Below are positions 44,667 through 54,567 of a DNA stretch of 64,000 nt, piece after piece (within the stretch, counting starts at the first letter, position 1; the number at the start of each line of letters is the position of its first letter). The notes under the pieces were generated by a model. The model made no database searches. It was not told where the DNA came from and saw only the letters and a program-made list of their open reading frames with translations. Source of the DNA: Candidatus Pelagibacter sp. (lineage in GTDB: Bacteria; Pseudomonadota; Alphaproteobacteria; Paracaedibacterales; CAIOTO01); assembly GCA_013823725.1 (NCBI GenBank), contig PNMQ01000002.1:1-64000 (forward strand), written 5' to 3'. Position numbers and translations under genes: made by a program.

Positions 44667-44686
44667 AACTTATAACCAGATATTGT

Positions 44687-45679
44687 ATGAAATTTCTTAA
44701 ACAACCAAATTTTTGGAACAAAGAAACGTGGGTCAGCAACTCACTATCTCCCCTGGGAAACCTATGGAATACCATTGTCCAAAATAAATACCATAAAACG
44801 CATTCTTATAAAGCTTCTATTCCGGTAATATGTATAGGCAATGTCGTAATGGGTGGTGCTGGAAAAACACCAACCACTATAGCTTTAAACAAACTATTAA
44901 AAACTACTTTTAAGGATATTCATATTATCAGTCGTGGTTATGGCGGATACATCAAAGAATCCCTTCGCGTAAATGAAAACAAACATAATTATCTTCAAGT
45001 AGGTGACGAATCTTTGTTGTTATCGAGAGAAGCAACAACATGGTCTGGACCTGACCGCATATCATCTATCAAAAAAGCTGCACATAGAAATGCCGACCTA
45101 CTTATCATGGATGACGGATTGCAAAGCAACGCCATACATAAAGATGTTAGTTTTCTTGTACTTGACTCTATCCAAGGAGTTGGAAATGGGAAAATTTTCC
45201 CAGCAGGCCCATTAAGAGAATCCTTATCTGATGTTTATGACAAAATAGATGCTGTTATCAAAATTGGCAATGAAGATTGCTGTTCAATTCTTTCTTGCTT
45301 TTCTGACAAACCAGTCTTCGAAGCATCCATCACACCACAGAGAATCCATAAAAACAAAGATGTTGTTGCCTTTTGTGGATTAGGTTGCCCTAAAAAATTT
45401 CTCAAAACACTTGAACAAGAAAACTTCAATGTTCATCATTTTGAAATCTTTCCAGACCACCATCCCTACACCATATTAGATATGGTGAAATTAAAAAAAA
45501 TTCATAAAAAATTTCCCGGATCCACCTTAATAACAACAGAAAAAGATTGGTTTAGAATTCCACCCACACACATAGAAAATATATCTATTCTCAACATTTC
45601 ACTGCATTTCGAAAATGAAGAGAATATTAAAAAATTCATTCTAGAGCGCATCAATAATATAGATATTCAACCCGTTTAA
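44687..45679 (+). CDS. lpxK: Tetraacyldisaccharide 4'-kinase LpxK
   Basis: Phosphorylates the lipid A precursor at the 4' position on the inner membrane. The 330-residue protein has the P-loop region ICIGNVVMGGAGKTPTTIAL, then the conserved HIISRGYGGY and VGDESLLLSREATTW. LIMDDGLQSNAIHKDVSFLVLD contains the catalytic Asp pair, and FPAGPLRESL follows. It shows that the organism makes lipid A. Confidence 0.95.
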   Translation: MKFLKQPNFWNKETWVSNSLSPLGNLWNTIVQNKYHKTHSYKASIPVICIGNVVMGGAGKTPTTIALNKLLKTTFKDIHIISRGYGGYIKESLRVNENKHNYLQVGDESLLLSREATTWSGPDRISSIKKAAHRNADLLIMDDGLQSNAIHKDVSFLVLDSIQGVGNGKIFPAGPLRESLSDVYDKIDAVIKIGNEDCCSILSCFSDKPVFEASITPQRIHKNKDVVAFCGLGCPKKFLKTLEQENFNVHHFEIFPDHHPYTILDMVKLKKIHKKFPGSTLITTEKDWFRIPPTHIENISILNISLHFENEENIKKFILERINNIDIQPV

Positions 45680-45717
45680 ACGGTATAGTAGCATATACCT
45701 TTTCAGAAAGAATTTTC

Positions 45718-47244
45718 ATGGATCAGTCTGTTTTTCTTTGCATATTAGATGGTTGGGGCCATAGAGAATTTGATGAAAACAATGCTTTAACTTATGCTCC
45801 TTATTGGAGGCAGCTTCTTGAAGAATATCCTCATACTTTTTTGAATGCATCTGAAGAATTTGTGGGTTTACCTCATGGCCAGATGGGAAATTCTGAAGTT
45901 GGGCACATGACCATTGGTCTTGGTAGATGCATAGAGCAAAACCTGGAAAGAATTAATTACTGCATTCAAAATGACAAGATTAATGAAATTGCAGCTTTAC
46001 AAAATTTTATAAAAAAAATTAAAAATACTAATAACCGATGTCACATTATTGGACTATTTTCTGACGGAGGTGTTCATTCGCATCAAGATCATTTTCTATT
46101 TTTTTCAAATTATCTACTTCAAAACAACATCGATGTTTTTCTTCACCCTATTTTAGACGGTAGAGATACTAGCCAAAAAGCGGCGTTGCAATCTATTCAC
46201 CTACTGGACGAATTATGCCAACAATCCTCTCAATGCAGCTATGGCACAATTGGTGGACGCTATTTTGCTATGGATAGAGATAAACGTTGGGAGAGAACGA
46301 AAAAGGCATATGATTCGTTTTTAAATATATTACCACAAAAGAAAAACTTTGAATCATTTACAAGCGTTATCCTGGATGCGTATCAAAATAATATCACAGA
46401 TGAATTCATAGAACCTTCAACTATTCAACACTATCAAGGCATACAAGAAAATGATTCTTTTTTGTTTATTAATTTTAGATCAGATCGAATGACACAATTG
46501 CTTACTATGTTAACAGACAAAAATTTCAACGAATGTGCAATAAAACCAGTGACGTCTTGCAACATAGCAACGATGACCAACTATTCTGACGAAATATCCT
46601 CTCATGTCACAGTACTGTTTAACAAAATAAGTACATGCAATAGCCTAGGTTCCATTTTAAGCAAAAATAATATTTCACAATTTCGTATAGCAGAAACAGA
46701 AAAATATGCACACGTAACCTATTTTTTTAATGGAGGCATAGAAAAACCTTTTGAAGGTGAGGAAAGACTGCTTATCCCTTCTCCAAAAGTAGCAACCTAT
46801 GATCTTATGCCAGAAATGTCTGCGGAACAGATCACAAACGCAATCATTGACAAAATAAAGAGTAATAACTGTAAATTTATATTATCCAATTATGCCAACC
46901 CGGATATGGTAGGTCACACCGGCATTAAAGATAGCGTCATTACTTCAGTTTTGAAGATTGATGAATGCTTAAAACGGTTAGTTACGAATGCTATTGAAAA
47001 TAATTGGGTTATGATTATCACAGCAGATCACGGGAATGTGGAAAATCTGACTGAAGATAATGGCCAACCACATACAGCCCACACGACAAATCCTGTTCCC
47101 TTCATGGTTATAAACTATCGTCACCCCATAGATTTTCATGCCTTACCTAAAAGTCTTGCAGATATAGCACCCTCTGTCCTTCAGATGATGAATATTTCTA
47201 AACCCCATGAAATGAGTGGGACCAGCGTATTTCAAATAAAATGA
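45718..47244 (+). CDS. gpmI: 2,3-bisphosphoglycerate-independent phosphoglycerate mutase
   Basis: Manganese-dependent enzyme of glycolysis. The 508-residue protein begins LCILDGWGHREFDENNAL with metal-binding Asp. The phosphoserine site is GQMGNSEVGHMTIGLGR. It has HIIGLFSDGGVHSHQDHF, LDGRDTSQKAA, and the C-terminal metal sites ANPDMVGHTG and TADHGNVEN with HTAHTTNPVPF. It overlaps the following permease gene by 4 nt. Confidence 0.96.
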   Translation: MDQSVFLCILDGWGHREFDENNALTYAPYWRQLLEEYPHTFLNASEEFVGLPHGQMGNSEVGHMTIGLGRCIEQNLERINYCIQNDKINEIAALQNFIKKIKNTNNRCHIIGLFSDGGVHSHQDHFLFFSNYLLQNNIDVFLHPILDGRDTSQKAALQSIHLLDELCQQSSQCSYGTIGGRYFAMDRDKRWERTKKAYDSFLNILPQKKNFESFTSVILDAYQNNITDEFIEPSTIQHYQGIQENDSFLFINFRSDRMTQLLTMLTDKNFNECAIKPVTSCNIATMTNYSDEISSHVTVLFNKISTCNSLGSILSKNNISQFRIAETEKYAHVTYFFNGGIEKPFEGEERLLIPSPKVATYDLMPEMSAEQITNAIIDKIKSNNCKFILSNYANPDMVGHTGIKDSVITSVLKIDECLKRLVTNAIENNWVMIITADHGNVENLTEDNGQPHTAHTTNPVPFMVINYRHPIDFHALPKSLADIAPSVLQMMNISKPHEMSGTSVFQIK

Positions 47245-48251
47245 CATACTATATTAAACGTCTTTTACTGCTTATATCCACAATTAGCATAGTTTTTTTT
47301 ATAAACTGTTATTTGATTAGCAAATTTCCAGGATCACCACTGGATTATATTCAACAATCACAAAACCAAGAAGATAGTCAAAATTTTTCAAATTCCTATC
47401 ATCTTAATTATTCACCTACTCTAGGTATAACAAACCAAGTAGAACAATCTAATCATATAGAGAAAAGCTACATGATTGAAAGCACGAAGCTATTTTTTAA
47501 CTACCTTAAAGGTGACTTTGGTAAAAGCATTTATAAACACCAAAAAGTCGCTGACACCATTCTAGAAAAAGCTTCATTTTCATTTATATTTGCAGCTATA
47601 TATTTTGTTATTCTCTGTTCTTTGTCAATACTTATCAGTTGCTTTAATTATATTTATGAAAGAAGCATAATTAAGAATTTGATTCAAACTCTATTAATTA
47701 CCTTCAACAACATTCCTGTTTATGTGTCTTCCATATTTTTCATTTTATTACTAGCAGAGGGAGGAATTTTTTCAATTTTCAAAATTAATCCTTCATCTAT
47801 TCAGGCGAAAGAAGAGGGTTTTTCACTTGTAAGTTATCTAGCCTATTACACATTGCCACTATGCATTCTACTTCTTTCTGGTGTCAGTAGAATTTCACTT
47901 TTATTCTCTCAGAATTTGAACAGTGAATCTTATAAAAGCTATGTTTTACAAGCATATTTAAAAGGCTTAAGTCGAAAAGATGTAGTTTTAAAACATATTT
48001 TTAAAAATAAACTTATGTCTTTTACGCCCTATTTAATCAAACATTTTACGGATATTATTTTTTCATCATCCTTTATTGTAGAAATAATATTTTCTCTAGA
48101 CGGTCTAGCATCACTAAGTTACGAAGCTGCTATAACACGAGACTATCCTCTAATAATAGCTTGCTTATTATTTTATAGTTCAATAGCTGTAATATTAAAT
48201 TTTATAGCAGACATACTGATTATGAAAAAAGACAAACGAATAAAAATGTAG
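47241..48251 (+). CDS. Orphan YejB/DppB-like ABC transporter permease
   Basis: An inner-membrane protein of 336 residues with an N-terminal membrane segment, a periplasmic loop of about 95 residues, and five C-terminal segments. FPGSPLDYIQ near residue 30 and GDFGKSIYKHQKVADTILEK recall YejB, the microcin C/oligopeptide permease. The EAA-like loop may lie in YLKGLSRKDVVLKHIFKNKL. Its partner permease, ATPase and binding protein are absent from the neighbourhood. The 4-nt overlap with gpmI suggests coupling. It may work with components encoded elsewhere or be decaying. Confidence 0.75.
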   Translation: MTYYIKRLLLLISTISIVFFINCYLISKFPGSPLDYIQQSQNQEDSQNFSNSYHLNYSPTLGITNQVEQSNHIEKSYMIESTKLFFNYLKGDFGKSIYKHQKVADTILEKASFSFIFAAIYFVILCSLSILISCFNYIYERSIIKNLIQTLLITFNNIPVYVSSIFFILLLAEGGIFSIFKINPSSIQAKEEGFSLVSYLAYYTLPLCILLLSGVSRISLLFSQNLNSESYKSYVLQAYLKGLSRKDVVLKHIFKNKLMSFTPYLIKHFTDIIFSSSFIVEIIFSLDGLASLSYEAAITRDYPLIIACLLFYSSIAVILNFIADILIMKKDKRIKM

Positions 48252-48347
48252 AAAAATTAAATTAAAATTTATTTATTCTTGGAGTAGACCCAAAAGATTG
48301 ATAGGCTATTATATATTGATCAAAAAGATTAAAGCTTAATAGCCCGT

Positions 48348-50780
48348 ATGAAGTTAAAATTAAATACAAATCAACATCAAAAAAACGATAATATTTCAAT
48401 TTTTATTGCCGTTACACTTATCGTCATTTCAACCACATGTGTTGTTTTATCGCAATATTTCGACTATTCATTTCAGCAATTAATGGTTTTAACTGCCATA
48501 CTAGTGCTTTCATATTTATCTAATATATTTTTCCAATTCAAAAACAATAAAAAGAAAAATACCAATATTCAATATCTTATCTCTCTTCTAGAAAATACTT
48601 TACACCTTCACGAATATTGCGTTTTCAATAGCAAAGGTGAAAACATCATTACAACATTGGGTCAACAATTTGAAAGCAAGGACAAATTAATTCAGCAATT
48701 GTACCCACGGATTATTCAAAATGTTGATAAAAATACATTTAAAAGCCTCATAGAAGAAGAAATCAATGGATCATGTTTTATAGAGGTAAAAAACGAATAT
48801 GATTCTTCACACAATAAAAAATGGTATATCAACACCTTAAAAACAAAACTCAATAACCAAAATAGTGACAACTATTTCATCATCTCGTTTACAAATATAA
48901 CTTCTTGCGTGACGCAATTTGAAGATATTCAAAAAGAAAATGAGGAATTGATTGAGTTCATTGATAATTCATTATTTGGTATCGTGTATGCCCATAAAAA
49001 TAACCATAAAATACTAGGTCTAAACTCTACCTTTGCATCTTTCTTGAATAAAGAAAAAGACGATTTCTTGAATTTACCGTTAAAAAACTTTATCAAAAAT
49101 TTTGACGAACGCAATTTTCATAGCATACAGTTATGTGAAACTATTTCTAATAAACATCCCAGCAAAGAATGTTATGTCTTTAACCAGAGAGATGAAAATT
49201 CTTCCATTTACAAAATTATGGTGATAGACACATCTCTTTTTGCCAATATACACGGAAAGAATACAAATTCTCTTCATTCTGAAACGTTCTACTTGCATTC
49301 ACCCATCCCATCATTGGTGATTAGTTCAAAATATGACATTATTAATATTAACCAAGCTTTAGAAAAACTGATCTCCGAATCATCTTCAGCTACAACCATT
49401 GACAAAAACACTAAATTTTTAAGCCTTTTAAAAACAGACAAAATAGAAGATATTACAACCAAACTGTCTTCACTATTTGAAAAAAAGTGCACTCATGCTG
49501 CATTTGATATTTTTTTCAACGATTTGCCATCTTACACAACAGCATATGCAAAAGCCGTAAATGTGATGAACGATTCCACCAAAGAAATTAATGTTGTTCT
49601 TCAATTTATTGATACATCAGCTCAAAAATTGCTTGAACAGCAATTTATTCAATCACAAAAAATGCAAGCTGTAGGGCAATTAGCAGGTGGAATTGCTCAC
49701 GACTTTAACAATTTATTGACAGCAATGATTGGATTTTGTGATCTCCTACTTCAACGCTATATGCCTAATGACCCATCCTACATGGACATTATCCAAATTA
49801 AACAAAATGCCAATCGTGCAGCCAATTTGGTTCGTCAACTTCTAGCTTTCTCTCGTCAACAGAACTTACAGCCTAAAGTCATTAATATTACAGATGTCCT
49901 TGCAGAACTTTCAGCACTGCTACGTAGATTAATCGGTGCACATATTAATATGCAACTAAACCATGGACGAGACATATGGCCTATTTGGGCAGATATCAGC
50001 CAATTAGAACAAGTCGTTATTAACATGGTGGTAAATGCCAGAGATGCTATGGAAGATGTCGTTAGTGGTACACTTTCCATTATTACATCCAATTTCAAAA
50101 ACATGACACCTATGAATTTAAGACATGATATTATGCCTGTTGGTGAATATGTTTTAATAGAAGTGATTGATAATGGACATGGCATTGATCCCATACATAT
50201 AGAGCACATTTTTGAGCCTTTCTTTTCAACAAAAGAAGTAGGTGCTGGAACAGGTCTTGGGTTATCAACTGTATTTGGAATTGTAAAACAAACTGAAGGC
50301 TATATATCCGTAGATAGCACAGTCAGTAAAGGTACTCATTTTAAAATTTACATACCAAGATATCATGGGGAGGAACAAAAAACTGTTGCTGTGCCAGAAA
50401 CTATCAGCCGAGATTTAACAGGATCAGAAACTATTCTTCTAGTTGAAGATGAAGATGCCGTAAGACTATTTAGTTCACGTGCTCTTCGGGATAAAGGTTA
50501 TACAGTAATTGAAGCCGAAAGTGGAGATGTAGCCCTTGACATTGTTCAAAATGGTGGAAAATTTGATCTTCTTATCACTGATGTTGTTATGCCAAAAATG
50601 GATGGACCTACCCTATGCAATAAGATTTTAGAAATATATCCCAATTTAAAAACTATTTTCATCTCGGGATATACAGAAGATACCTTTAGAAAGAACTTAG
50701 GAAACAATTCGAATATTCATTTCCTTCAAAAACCATTTACACTTAAAGACCTAGCAGAAAAAATTAAGGAAGTTCTATAA
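48348..50780 (+). CDS. cckA: Hybrid histidine kinase CckA
   Basis: Hybrid sensor kinase/phosphatase that in Alphaproteobacteria feeds the ChpT-CtrA cell-cycle phosphorelay. The 810-residue protein has two N-terminal membrane segments (about 18-36 and 42-60) and PAS-like regions at about 75-430. The phosphoacceptor box AVGQLAGGIAHDFNNLLTA has H450, and the ATPase domain shows NMVVNARDAM, DNGHGI and GTGLGLSTV. The C-terminal receiver has D745 in LLITDVVMPKMDG. The order kinase-receiver and the HDFNNLL box fit CckA. No strong ribosome binding site is seen; an 8-bp inverted repeat lies just before the start. Confidence 0.9.
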   Translation: MKLKLNTNQHQKNDNISIFIAVTLIVISTTCVVLSQYFDYSFQQLMVLTAILVLSYLSNIFFQFKNNKKKNTNIQYLISLLENTLHLHEYCVFNSKGENIITTLGQQFESKDKLIQQLYPRIIQNVDKNTFKSLIEEEINGSCFIEVKNEYDSSHNKKWYINTLKTKLNNQNSDNYFIISFTNITSCVTQFEDIQKENEELIEFIDNSLFGIVYAHKNNHKILGLNSTFASFLNKEKDDFLNLPLKNFIKNFDERNFHSIQLCETISNKHPSKECYVFNQRDENSSIYKIMVIDTSLFANIHGKNTNSLHSETFYLHSPIPSLVISSKYDIININQALEKLISESSSATTIDKNTKFLSLLKTDKIEDITTKLSSLFEKKCTHAAFDIFFNDLPSYTTAYAKAVNVMNDSTKEINVVLQFIDTSAQKLLEQQFIQSQKMQAVGQLAGGIAHDFNNLLTAMIGFCDLLLQRYMPNDPSYMDIIQIKQNANRAANLVRQLLAFSRQQNLQPKVINITDVLAELSALLRRLIGAHINMQLNHGRDIWPIWADISQLEQVVINMVVNARDAMEDVVSGTLSIITSNFKNMTPMNLRHDIMPVGEYVLIEVIDNGHGIDPIHIEHIFEPFFSTKEVGAGTGLGLSTVFGIVKQTEGYISVDSTVSKGTHFKIYIPRYHGEEQKTVAVPETISRDLTGSETILLVEDEDAVRLFSSRALRDKGYTVIEAESGDVALDIVQNGGKFDLLITDVVMPKMDGPTLCNKILEIYPNLKTIFISGYTEDTFRKNLGNNSNIHFLQKPFTLKDLAEKIKEVL

Positions 50781-50921
50781 AATGCTGAGACAGTAACCGA
50801 TATTCAAGAGTATATCAACTTATAAAGATTAAAACCCTATACTAGAAAAGCATAAAAAACATAATTTCAGTGAAAGGTCTAGCAAGTAAATAGGAAACGA
50901 ATCAACGAGGAAGTATTAAGA

Positions 50922-51857
50922 CTAAAAAATCCTTGTTCCTTTTAAAAAGTCTTTAACAGCTAATATCTTTCCACCCATTTTTTGTATTTGCAAAAGCTCT
51001 AGTGTTGTTTGGTTTCCACATTTCACACACCATGTATCTGGTTTACTTTGAAAAAAATCCCCGATTTGTAAATCTTGAGTGGCGACATCATTTGCAATTT
51101 GGGCTAAATGAACCTTTATGACTTCTTGATTAGGAAGGGTAAAAAAAGATCCTGGCCATAAATGAAAAGCTCTAATTTGGTTTACAATATCAACAGCTGG
51201 CATTTCCCAGTTAATCTGTCCTTCTTCTTTTTTTAACTTGTGGGCGTAAGTTATTCCTTCTTCTAATTGATGGGTTAACTCAAGTGTTCCTGATAATATA
51301 TTGCTAAGCTTTTCATAGAGTAATTCTGATCCAGCAGAAGAAAGTTTGTCGTGTATACTTTGTGCCGTGTCCGTTATTAAGATTGGTATTGTAGATAACG
51401 CATAAACATCACCTGTATCTAGACCAACATCCATATCCATCAAACAAACCCCTGTTTCCTTGTCTCCAGCTTGAATACAACGTTGAATGGGTGCTGCCCC
51501 CCTCCAACGCGGTAAAAGTGAGGCATGTATATTCAAACAACCTCTTCTTGGAATAGATAAAACTTCTTTGGGAAGCAACATTCCATATGCAACAACTACT
51601 ATTAAATCTGCGTCTAAGTCTTTTATTGTATTTTGTATAGACTCATCTTTTAACGTTGAAGGCGTTAGAACCTGGATGTTGTTTTCTTCTGCTAGTAAAT
51701 GTACAGGCGTTTTCTGCAAATGCTGTCCTCTATTCTTTGGTTTTGGAGGCTGAGTAAAAACAGCCACAACTTCAACTTCAGAATGATTGAACAACGACTG
51801 CAACGTGGGTACTGCAAAATCTGGAGTACCCATAAAAATGATGCGTGATTTTTTCAT
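50922..51857 (-). CDS. fmt: Methionyl-tRNA formyltransferase
   Basis: Formylates initiator Met-tRNA. The 311-residue protein has the N-terminal Rossmann-like fold FMGTPDFAVPTLQSL, the loop PKPKNRGQHLQKTPVH, and the catalytic segment CLNIHASLLPRWRGAAPIQR followed by GVCLMDMDVGLDTGDV (catalytic Asn, His and Asp). A C-terminal domain of about 100 residues follows. def, its usual neighbour, is 41 kb away here. It starts 14 nt after lpdA and is probably cotranscribed with it. Confidence 0.95.
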   Translation of the reverse strand: MKKSRIIFMGTPDFAVPTLQSLFNHSEVEVVAVFTQPPKPKNRGQHLQKTPVHLLAEENNIQVLTPSTLKDESIQNTIKDLDADLIVVVAYGMLLPKEVLSIPRRGCLNIHASLLPRWRGAAPIQRCIQAGDKETGVCLMDMDVGLDTGDVYALSTIPILITDTAQSIHDKLSSAGSELLYEKLSNILSGTLELTHQLEEGITYAHKLKKEEGQINWEMPAVDIVNQIRAFHLWPGSFFTLPNQEVIKVHLAQIANDVATQDLQIGDFFQSKPDTWCVKCGNQTTLELLQIQKMGGKILAVKDFLKGTRIF

Positions 51858-51871
51858 ATGCTAAAATATAT

Positions 51872-53266
51872 TTAACTATGAATAACACGTTTAAATGCAT
51901 CTAAAACTGACTCGTGCATCATTTCCGATAATGTTGGATGAGGATAAATGGTGTTCATAAAATCCTCTTCGGTTGCTTCTAAGGATTTACCCAAGACGAA
52001 ACCATGTATCATTTCGGTTACTTCAGCACCTACCATATGTGCTCCTAATAGTTCACCAGTTTTTTCATCAAATATAGTTTTAACCATTCCTGATGGTTCC
52101 CCTAAAGCAATCGCTTTACCATTGGCTTGGAAAGGGAATTTTCCGACTTTAATTTTCAATCCCAATTCAAGTGCCTTTTTTTCAGTCAAACCAACGCTTG
52201 CAATCTGTGGATGGCTATAGGTGCAGCCTGGTATGTTGGAACGTTTTAAAGGATGAGCTTTTAAATCTGCAATAGCTTCTACACAAATAATTCCTTCATG
52301 AGATGCCTTATGTGCAAGCCAAGGTGCACCAGCTACATCACCTATAGCGTAAATTCCCTTTTCTTGGGTCTGACAATAATCATCAACAACAATTTGCGAT
52401 TTTTCAACTTTAACTTTTGTGTTTTCAAGTCCAATATTTTCCGTATTTCCAACAACACCAATGGCCACAATAACAGCATCAAAACTTTCCTGTTCTATTT
52501 TTGAATCCACTTCAATGTCAGCATTGACGGTCACATCTGTGGGGTCAATTTTTTTTACCTGGGCATTAACCTTAAATTTAACACCAGACTTTTCAAGTTG
52601 CTTTTGTGCAAAAGAGGAAATTTCATGATCTTCTTGTGGCAATATAGATGGTAACATTTCAACAACCGTAACCTCAGCCCCTAAAGTACTATAAAAAGAT
52701 GCAAATTCAATTCCAATAGCACCAGAGCCAATAATAAGTAGTTTTTTAGGCATGAAATTTGGAATCATCGCTTCCTTAGCATACCAGATTCGTGGATGAT
52801 CTTCTTTTTGATCAAACCAACGTCTTGCTTTTGCACCCGTTGCTATAATAATGTGATCGGCTGATTTTGTTTCTTTTTTGCCATCTTTCAATGTTATTTC
52901 TACGGTGCCAGGTTTTGAAATTAAAGCAGATCCTTCTATAACAGTCACTTTATTCTTTTTCAAAAGGCCCTTGATCCCACCTGATAATTGTCCTGAAACG
53001 CTTCTTGAGCGCTTTACCATGGCATCAAGATCGAAGGAAACATCTTTAACTTTAACACCAAAACTTTCTGCATTTTTAGCTAAATGGTACACTTCAGCAC
53101 TTCGAAGCAAAGCTTTTGTTGGAATGCATCCCCAGTTAAGACAAACACCTCCCAAGTGTTCTTTTTCAATAATTGTCACATTCATACCTAATTGAGCTGC
53201 TCTAATAGCTGCAACATAGCCACCGGGTCCTGCACCAATGATGATCAAACTCCTACTCATATTCAA
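51872..53266 (-). CDS. lpdA: Dihydrolipoamide dehydrogenase (E3)
   Basis: FAD enzyme that reoxidises lipoyl groups of 2-oxoacid dehydrogenase complexes. The 464-residue protein has the FAD motif IIGAGPGGYVAAIRAAQLG and the redox-active disulfide GGVCLNWGCIPTK. The NAD motif is IIGSGAIGIEFASFY, then YAIGDVAGAPWLAHKASHEG, and the C-terminal catalytic HPTLSEMMHE. Which complex it serves is not shown by neighbours. It is followed by fmt. Confidence 0.95.
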   Translation of the reverse strand: MNMSRSLIIIGAGPGGYVAAIRAAQLGMNVTIIEKEHLGGVCLNWGCIPTKALLRSAEVYHLAKNAESFGVKVKDVSFDLDAMVKRSRSVSGQLSGGIKGLLKKNKVTVIEGSALISKPGTVEITLKDGKKETKSADHIIIATGAKARRWFDQKEDHPRIWYAKEAMIPNFMPKKLLIIGSGAIGIEFASFYSTLGAEVTVVEMLPSILPQEDHEISSFAQKQLEKSGVKFKVNAQVKKIDPTDVTVNADIEVDSKIEQESFDAVIVAIGVVGNTENIGLENTKVKVEKSQIVVDDYCQTQEKGIYAIGDVAGAPWLAHKASHEGIICVEAIADLKAHPLKRSNIPGCTYSHPQIASVGLTEKKALELGLKIKVGKFPFQANGKAIALGEPSGMVKTIFDEKTGELLGAHMVGAEVTEMIHGFVLGKSLEATEEDFMNTIYPHPTLSEMMHESVLDAFKRVIHS

Positions 53267-53302
53267 TATTCCTTATTTTAATTTGGTATTAATCTTGTTC
53301 TG

Positions 53303-53311
53303 ATTATAGCA
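53303..53311 (-). promoter_or_regulatory. Extended -10 promoter of lpdA-fmt
   Basis: On the minus strand TGC directly precedes TATAAT (53308-53303), an extended -10 element, 37 nt before the lpdA start. The -35 region is a poor match, as is normal for extended -10 promoters. Confidence 0.6.
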
Positions 53312-53343
53312 AAATCATTTAAAAATCTCATAAAAATCGTAAA

Positions 53344-54564
53344 ATGAATGAAAAAACAGTCTATAAAAAACTGTATTTTTGTATGAAAGGATCCTATCAT
53401 AAATCTATAAGTATATTTTTAACAGAAAAATCAATCATGCAAAAAGATATAGAAAATTCAGATCATTCCAACATTGACCCTTTTCTCGAAGAGGATGTAG
53501 AAATTATTACCTCTAAAAATACTACCAAAGCTACAAAAAAAGTGCTTCGTCCAGAAGATATTTCATTTTCTATTTTTATTTATAAAAAACTAGAAAAATT
53601 TTGGGCAAAGGTTTTGCTATTAAAAAAGAAATGGGTAAAATTGGGAATTAACAAATGCATACGAAAATATTCTGTTCTCTTTATATGTAATATTTTACTT
53701 TTGCTTTTCATTATGCCATCCTTTCAAAATTATTTCATTCCTTCTGTATCAGACATTCCTGAACTACAAAGAACCATTTCTGCATTGAAAAATCAATTAG
53801 AAAAACAAGAAAACTCACTTAACCTTTTAGAAAAAGAAACGCATACTTTAAAAGGTTCGCTTGTACAAAAATATGAGTTAATCGAAAAAGAAATTAAAAA
53901 TTTGAACAATAAACTTCTATCACCTCATTCACCAACTATCAAAGCTGATTCTATTCAAACAAGCACATCAGAAAATATTCCTTTCATTGGTACTTTTTTA
54001 AAGCCGGAAATGACAGAAAATGATTTTGATTCAGTATGGAATACGCTTTTGCAAAAAATGTCTAAAGGTGAAAGTATACATTCGGAAGCAACTGTTCTCA
54101 CCCATATTTTGCCCAAGAATTATTCCAAATTAAAATTACAATTTGATAATTTAGCCACCTTTGCACAAAGTGAAATAACCAGCTTAGAGGGACTTTCTAA
54201 AGAACTTGTCTTTTTCAAAGGCAGATTACTAAATGAACTTGAAGAATCTGATTCTTGGCACATCAGAATTTGGAATACTTTAAAAGCAATGGTCACCATA
54301 GATACAGCGAATAAAACCAATAAAATTATTATAAAAGATCCAAAACAAAAAGAACTCATCATACAATATATTGATCAAGCACAAACCAATCTCCAAAACG
54401 GTAAAATAGTTGAAGCTATCCTCGATATTGAATCTATCTCTTCAACAGAAATCAAACACTTCAAAAAAAGCTGGATTGGTTCTGCTAAACGAGTTATTGC
54501 AATTTCAAAAATCATATCGGAAATTCAATCTGTGATTACTGCAGAGAAAAGTATAAAAAGATAA
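53344..54564 (+). CDS. Mic60/mitofilin-like inner-membrane protein
   Basis: The 406-residue protein has an acidic N-terminal stretch, one membrane segment at about 109-126 (SVLFICNILLLLFIM), a coiled coil at about 138-190 (Leu/Glu/Lys-rich), and a helical C-terminal domain ending in a mitofilin-like region (IIQYIDQAQTNLQNGKIVEA, near 340-360). This layout and the next gene, hemY, are the known alphaproteobacterial Mic60 context. It would shape or organise the inner membrane. The start is uncertain: ATG at 53437 (residue 32) removes a poorly conserved leader. Neither start has a strong ribosome binding site. Confidence 0.75.
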   Translation: MNEKTVYKKLYFCMKGSYHKSISIFLTEKSIMQKDIENSDHSNIDPFLEEDVEIITSKNTTKATKKVLRPEDISFSIFIYKKLEKFWAKVLLLKKKWVKLGINKCIRKYSVLFICNILLLLFIMPSFQNYFIPSVSDIPELQRTISALKNQLEKQENSLNLLEKETHTLKGSLVQKYELIEKEIKNLNNKLLSPHSPTIKADSIQTSTSENIPFIGTFLKPEMTENDFDSVWNTLLQKMSKGESIHSEATVLTHILPKNYSKLKLQFDNLATFAQSEITSLEGLSKELVFFKGRLLNELEESDSWHIRIWNTLKAMVTIDTANKTNKIIIKDPKQKELIIQYIDQAQTNLQNGKIVEAILDIESISSTEIKHFKKSWIGSAKRVIAISKIISEIQSVITAEKSIKR

Positions 54565-54567
54565 AAA

